Origin: Opitutaceae bacterium
Lineage (GTDB): Bacteria > Verrucomicrobiota > Verrucomicrobiia > Opitutales > Opitutaceae
Reading direction: 5' to 3'
NCBI GenBank assembly: GCA_017994935.1
Contig: JAGOJU010000018.1
Location: 1 to 64,000, forward strand
Length of the DNA: 64,000 nt
This document shows positions 60,161 to 64,000 of the stretch, piece after piece (the first letter of the stretch is position 1; every line of letters starts with the position of its first letter). A program made the position numbers and the translations under genes. Under the pieces are notes generated by a model. The model was given only the letters and a program-made list of their open reading frames with translations. It had not been told where the DNA came from and did not search any database.

Positions 60161-60442
60161 ATGAACGCTCATTCGATTCTCAAGGTTGTCCGCCTCACGG
60201 AAAAGGCCACCCAGGCCTCCTCCGACCTCGGCCAATACACATTTGAAGTCTACCCGGACGCGACGAAGGGGGCCGTGCGAGAGGCAGTCGAGCAGGCGTT
60301 CAAGGTCAGCGTCACGCGCGTCAACATCCAGAACTACAGCGGCAAAAATAAACGCGGCCGCTCAGGTCGTCCCGGCAGGACCTCGGACTACAAGAAGGCA
60401 ATCGTCACACTCAAGGCCGGCGACAAGATCGAACTCGTCTGA
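60161..60442 (+). CDS. rplW: 50S ribosomal protein L23
   Basis: 93 residues. 'LTEKATQASSDLGQYTFEVYPDATKG' (about 12-37) and 'VNIQNYSGKNKRGR' match L23, which sits at the exit tunnel and docks trigger factor and SRP. Directly follows rplD. Confidence 0.97.
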   Translation: MNAHSILKVVRLTEKATQASSDLGQYTFEVYPDATKGAVREAVEQAFKVSVTRVNIQNYSGKNKRGRSGRPGRTSDYKKAIVTLKAGDKIELV

Positions 60443-60471
60443 CGCTTCCCGAAACTCCGGAGAAACATCCC

Positions 60472-61347
60472 ATGGCTCTCAAACCTTTCCGTCCTCTCAC
60501 GCCTTCCCAGCGTTTCACCCTGCTCAACCGGACTCCCTCCCTGAGCAAGAAGCGCCCGGAACGCGCACTCACTGAACCCAAGCCGAAGACAGGCGGGCGC
60601 AACGTCTACGGACGCATCACCTCCCGCCGCCGCGGTGGTGGTCACAAGCAGCTCTATCGCATCATTGACTTCCGGCGCAGCGACAAGCTCGATGTGCCGG
60701 CAAAGGTGATCGCCCTCGAGTACGATCCCAACCGCACGGCCCACATCGCCCTGATCGAGTATCAGGATGCGAGCGCCGACAAGCGTTACATCATCGCTCC
60801 CAATTCGCTAGAGGTTGGATCCACGATCGTGGCTGCAAGCAAGGCGACGACGAATGATTTTCTCGTTGGCAACAACTTCCCGCTGGAACTGATTCCGCCG
60901 TCGACGAAGCTGCACTGTGTGGAGCTCTATCCCGGCCGTGGTGCCCAACTCGGCCGTACCGCCGGCACCTCCATCGAACTGGTGGCGGTTGACGAGGGCG
61001 TCGCCCAGCTGAAAATGCCGTCGGGCGAGGTCCGCCTCGTGAATGCACGCTGCCGTGCGACGATTGGCGAGGTGGGCAATGGCGAGCACGCGAACGAGGC
61101 GCTTGGCAAGGCCGGGCGCAACCGCTGGCTCGGCCGCCGCCCACGCGTCCGCGGCATGGCCATGAACCCCGTCGACCACCCCAATGGTGGTGGACAGGGC
61201 AAGTCGAAGGGTGGTGGCGGACGCCAGCACCTCGTGTCGCCTTGGGGCCAGCTGGCGAAGGGTTTCCCGACCCGTCGCCGCTCGAAGCCCTCGAGTTCCC
61301 AGATCCTGGTTCGCCACAACGGTCGTCCCCCGCGCAACAAGAAGTAA
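60472..61347 (+). CDS. rplB: 50S ribosomal protein L2
   Basis: 291 residues, slightly longer than the usual ~275. 'NVYGRITSRRRGGGHKQLYR' and 'RGMAMNPVDHPNGGGQGKS' (with the conserved His near the peptidyl-transferase centre) are intact. Its start has no strong Shine-Dalgarno. rpsS follows after 15 bases. Confidence 0.98.
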   Translation: MALKPFRPLTPSQRFTLLNRTPSLSKKRPERALTEPKPKTGGRNVYGRITSRRRGGGHKQLYRIIDFRRSDKLDVPAKVIALEYDPNRTAHIALIEYQDASADKRYIIAPNSLEVGSTIVAASKATTNDFLVGNNFPLELIPPSTKLHCVELYPGRGAQLGRTAGTSIELVAVDEGVAQLKMPSGEVRLVNARCRATIGEVGNGEHANEALGKAGRNRWLGRRPRVRGMAMNPVDHPNGGGQGKSKGGGGRQHLVSPWGQLAKGFPTRRRSKPSSSQILVRHNGRPPRNKK

Positions 61348-61362
61348 TTCAATTCCGCTACC

Positions 61363-61641
61363 ATGGCCCGCTCCATCAAAAAAGGCTTCTTTGTCGATTA
61401 TCACCTTTCGGAGAAGATCGAGAAAGCGCAGAAATCCGGCTCTCACAAGAAGCCGATCCAGACGTGGTCCCGCCGTTCCACGATCACACCCGACTTCGTT
61501 GGCATCACCTTCAATGTTCATAACGGGAAGGCGTTTGTCGCCGTCTACGTGACCGAGAACATGGTGGGTCACAAGCTCGGCGAGTTTGCCCCGACCCGCG
61601 TCTTCAAGGCGCATGGCGGCATGACCCGCAAGGAAATCTAA
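61363..61641 (+). CDS. rpsS: 30S ribosomal protein S19
   Basis: 92 residues. '[14 protein letters not shown]', '[23 protein letters not shown]' (about 35-57) and '[10 protein letters not shown]' are diagnostic. It lies in the 30S head with S13. A 152-base gap separates it from rplV. Confidence 0.98.
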   Translation: MARSIKKGFFVDYHLSEKIEKAQKSGSHKKPIQTWSRRSTITPDFVGITFNVHNGKAFVAVYVTENMVGHKLGEFAPTRVFKAHGGMTRKEI

Positions 61642-61793
61642 TTTCAACCCTGCATGCCGCGGGCCGCTGAACGCAGCCGCGTGGTGTCGCTCTCATCAAC
61701 ACTCAATCGTCAAACATCTAAAGGGCAGGGGAGCGCGCCTCACGCCGTTCCCGCTGTCGCCTCCGGAAGTCCGGTGGAATCCTCCTCGTCATC

Positions 61794-62135
61794 ATGGAAG
61801 TTCAAGCCATCACCCGTTACGCTCGCATGTCACCGAAGAAGGTGCGCGAGGTAGCCCGCACCATTCAGGGGCGCACCGCTCCTGACGCCGTGGATCTGCT
61901 CGGCGTGATTCCGCGCAAGAGCGCACGCCTCATCGTGAAGACGCTCAAGAGCGCCATCGCGAACGCGGAAAACAACAACAACCTTTCGGCGGATTCCCTG
62001 ATCGTGAAATCCGCGACCGTGGACCAGGGTCCCGTCCTGAAGCGATTCAAGGCCGGAGCCCGCGGCACCGCGAAACCGCGCCGCAAGAAGATGTCCCACA
62101 TCACCATCGTCCTCACCGACGGAGCCGCCAACTAA
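61794..62135 (+). CDS. rplV: 50S ribosomal protein L22
   Basis: 113 residues. '[21 protein letters not shown]' and '[18 protein letters not shown]' identify L22; the tunnel-lining loop is present. The ATG is supported by family alignment, although no Shine-Dalgarno precedes it. The 152-base gap to rpsS (61642-61793) is atypical for this gene pair and shows no gene. Confidence 0.97.
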   Translation: MEVQAITRYARMSPKKVREVARTIQGRTAPDAVDLLGVIPRKSARLIVKTLKSAIANAENNNNLSADSLIVKSATVDQGPVLKRFKAGARGTAKPRRKKMSHITIVLTDGAAN

Positions 62136-62143
62136 CACACGCC

Positions 62144-62779
62144 ATGGGCCAAAAGACAAATCCCGTAGGTTTCCGCCTCGCCGTCCGCCGCAACTGGCAG
62201 TCCCGCTGGTTTGCGACAAAGAAGGATTTCCCGAAGCTCCTTCTCGAGGACCAGATCATCCGTCAGAAGCTGATGGAGAAATTGAAGCAGGCATCCGTGC
62301 CTCGCATTTTTATCGAGCGCGCCTCGAATCGTGTCCGCGTCAAGATCTATACCGCACGTCCCGGTGTCGTGATCGGCCGCAAGGGACAGGAGGTCGAGAA
62401 GATCAAGGAGGAGCTCGCCAAGCTGACGGGCAAGGAAATCCTCCTCGACATCCAGGAGGTCAAGAAGCCGGAGATCGAGGCCCAACTCGTCGCGGAGAAT
62501 GTCGCCCTTCAGCTCGAACGCCGCATTGCGTTCCGCCGGGCGATGAAAAAGGCGGTTGAGATGGCGATGGCCCTCGGTGCCGAGGGCATTCGCATACAGT
62601 GCTCCGGTCGCCTTGGCGGCGCCGACATCGCGCGCCGCGAATGGCAGCGCAAGGGGCGCGTTCCCCTGCATACCATGCGTGAAAGCATCGATTACGGCTT
62701 TTCCGAGGCCCAGACGGTCTACGGAAAGATCGGCGTCAAGTGCTGGATCTGCAAAAAGGAAGCCGACGCGACCGCCTGA
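62144..62779 (+). CDS. rpsC: 30S ribosomal protein S3
   Basis: 211 residues. '[14 protein letters not shown]', the KH-domain '[19 protein letters not shown]' and '[23 protein letters not shown]' (about 151-173) are typical. It contributes to mRNA entry and helicase activity. Starts 8 bases after rplV. Confidence 0.98.
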   Translation: MGQKTNPVGFRLAVRRNWQSRWFATKKDFPKLLLEDQIIRQKLMEKLKQASVPRIFIERASNRVRVKIYTARPGVVIGRKGQEVEKIKEELAKLTGKEILLDIQEVKKPEIEAQLVAENVALQLERRIAFRRAMKKAVEMAMALGAEGIRIQCSGRLGGADIARREWQRKGRVPLHTMRESIDYGFSEAQTVYGKIGVKCWICKKEADATA

Positions 62780-62827
62780 TGGGCGGATCCCAATCCTGAG
62801 ATTTCAATTTTCAAAATCTAGCTAGCC

Positions 62828-63250
62828 ATGGCTCTCGCTCCTGCACGCACCAAATACCGCAAATCCCAGAAGGGGTCCCGCGCTGGGAATGCCAAGCGCG
62901 GCAATACCCTCGCTTTTGGCGACTTCGGCCTGCAATCCCTCTCCCGTGGACCCATGACCGGCCAGCAGATAGAAGCTGCCCGCGTCACCATCTCCCGTCA
63001 CCTGAAACGCAAGGGCAAGCTCTGGATCCGCGTTTTCCCGCACAAGCCCATCACCAAGAAGCCGGCGGAGGTCCGCATGGGCCAGGGCAAGGGCCCGGTC
63101 GAGTTCTACGTCGCGGTCATCAAGCCCGGTGCCGTTCTCTTTGAACTCTCCGGCGTGCCCGCAAGCATCGCCAAGGAGGCTTTCCGCCTCGCCGATGCCA
63201 AGCTGCCCTTCCGCTGCCGTTTCATCATGCGCGAGAATGCAGCTGCCTAG
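62828..63250 (+). CDS. rplP: 50S ribosomal protein L16
   Basis: 140 residues. '[15 protein letters not shown]', '[23 protein letters not shown]' (about 34-56) and '[19 protein letters not shown]' identify L16, which organises the A-site region of 23S rRNA. Confidence 0.98.
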   Translation: MALAPARTKYRKSQKGSRAGNAKRGNTLAFGDFGLQSLSRGPMTGQQIEAARVTISRHLKRKGKLWIRVFPHKPITKKPAEVRMGQGKGPVEFYVAVIKPGAVLFELSGVPASIAKEAFRLADAKLPFRCRFIMRENAAA

Positions 63251-63282
63251 TCCGCTACAGTAAAAATTCAACCCACGCAGCC

Positions 63283-63483
63283 ATGACAGCGAAAGAAATC
63301 AACGAACTCACCCCGGCTGAGATCGAAACCAAACTCCGCGAATCCCGCGAAGCTCTCCTCCAGATGCGCCTGCGCAAGCAGACCGGGCAGGTCGAAAAGA
63401 CCCACGAGCTTCGCTCCCTTCGCAAGAACATCGCCCGGCTGCTCACCGCCGCCGGCGCCAGGAAACGCGCAAAAGCCGCCTAA
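63283..63483 (+). CDS. rpmC: 50S ribosomal protein L29
   Basis: 66 residues. '[20 protein letters not shown]' and '[20 protein letters not shown]' match L29. It is the small helical protein next to L23 at the tunnel exit. rpsQ starts 4 bases after its stop. Confidence 0.97.
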   Translation: MTAKEINELTPAEIETKLRESREALLQMRLRKQTGQVEKTHELRSLRKNIARLLTAAGARKRAKAA

Positions 63484-63487
63484 CGCC

Positions 63488-63838
63488 ATGTCTACTCGCA
63501 ATTCCCGCAAAACGGTCACCGGAATCGTCACCAGTCGCTCGGGCGACAAGTCGGTGAAGGTCACCATTCCCTACAAGACGCCGCACCCCCGCTACCACAA
63601 GGTCATCAATCGGCAGACCGTGCTTCACGTCCATGACGAGAAGAACGACACCCGCATTGGCGACAAGGTGGAGGTCATGGCCACCCGCCCGCTCAGCCGC
63701 CTGAAGCGCTGGCGCGTGGTGAACATCGTCACCCGTGCGGTGACGACCGACGCCGTTGCCATCAGCGAGACGGATGTCGCTGCCGCGGTTCCCACCAAGA
63801 CGACAGTTCCGTCTGCGCCCGCCGCGCCGAAGGCCTGA
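63488..63838 (+). CDS. rpsQ: 30S ribosomal protein S17 with a C-terminal extension
   Basis: 116 residues against about 85 for most S17 proteins. The OB-fold core ('RKTVTGIVTSRSGDKSVKV', 'HPRYHKVINRQTVLHVHDE', 'ATRPLSRLKRWRVVNIVTRA') is complete by about residue 83. The last ~33 residues are an Ala/Thr/Val/Pro-rich tail of low complexity. Coupled to rpmC. Confidence 0.97.
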   Translation: MSTRNSRKTVTGIVTSRSGDKSVKVTIPYKTPHPRYHKVINRQTVLHVHDEKNDTRIGDKVEVMATRPLSRLKRWRVVNIVTRAVTTDAVAISETDVAAAVPTKTTVPSAPAAPKA

Positions 63839-63873
63839 TCGCTCATCATCCTTCAACCTCCAGGAGGCACGTC

Positions 63874-64000
63874 ATGATCCAACTTCGATCCATTCTAGAA
63901 GTCGCCGACAACACCGGTGCGCGCAAGGCCGCCTACATTTCCCGCAAGGGGCAAAATACCGACACCGCGGGTGTTGGTGACATCGTCACGGTTCACATCA
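63874..64000 (+). CDS. rplN: 50S ribosomal protein L14 (5' part, cut by the window end)
   Basis: The first 42 codons are present. 'RSILEVADNTGARKAAYI' and 'AGVGDIVTV' are diagnostic of L14. A strong Shine-Dalgarno (AGGAGG) lies 7 bases before the ATG, one of the few clear ones in this cluster. L14 is the ribosomal partner of RsfS, encoded at 13688-14251. Confidence 0.96.
   Translation, partial: MIQLRSILEVADNTGARKAAYISRKGQNTDTAGVGDIVTVHI

Overview
The window looks like chromosomal DNA from a Verrucomicrobiota bacterium, most likely an Opitutaceae relative. This is an inference from the high GC content, the mix of exported sulfatase, glycosidase and two-domain esterase genes, an EF-Tu with an unusual switch I, frequent lack of strong Shine-Dalgarno sites, and ribosomal genes in standard bacterial order but with no tuf between fusA and rpsJ. 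No 16S gene is present to confirm it.

Left part (1-8.5 kb): exported glycan enzymes on the + strand (a DUF5060/DUF4038 apiosidase-like protein, a GH38-like protein, a GH36 alpha-galactosidase) and an exported M19 dipeptidase. 8.4-14.3 kb holds housekeeping genes: a UvrD/PcrA-type helicase, proB, frr and pyrH on the - strand, and nadD-rsfS on the + strand. 14.3-21 kb holds a candidate REP-like hairpin, a DUF481 outer-membrane protein, a type IV-like pilin with a strong terminator, a TMTC-like membrane glycosyltransferase with TPRs, a polyprenyl-phosphate-mannose-synthase-like GT2 and a RAYT transposase. 21-26 kb holds a secreted metzincin protease with two C-terminal beta repeats, and clpB.

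26.4-35.6 kb is a second exported catabolic block on the - strand: a two-domain esterase, a C69 peptidase, an Sde182-like (DUF1593) protein, a Cys-type sulfatase and a paralogous two-domain esterase. After sufE-tatD comes a + strand envelope operon (37.2-41.9 kb): a large TPR protein, ExbB-like, ExbD-like and divergent TonB-like proteins. Residues known to be important for proton use in ExbB and ExbD are replaced in this pair.

From 42 kb to the end runs the translation/transcription core: trnT-tuf-trnW-secE-nusG-rplKAJL-rpoBC, tandem terminators, then rpsL-rpsG-fusA-rpsJ-rplC-rplD-rplW-rplB-rpsS-rplV-rpsC-rplP-rpmC-rpsQ-rplN (cut by the window end). Several gaps in this block contain hairpins that fit attenuation or autogenous control.

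The points most worth following up are the ExbB/ExbD pair lacking the canonical proton-path residues, the EF-Tu switch I that has lost the RGITI signature, and a possible pilin/protein O-glycosylation cassette around 15.9-19.1 kb.
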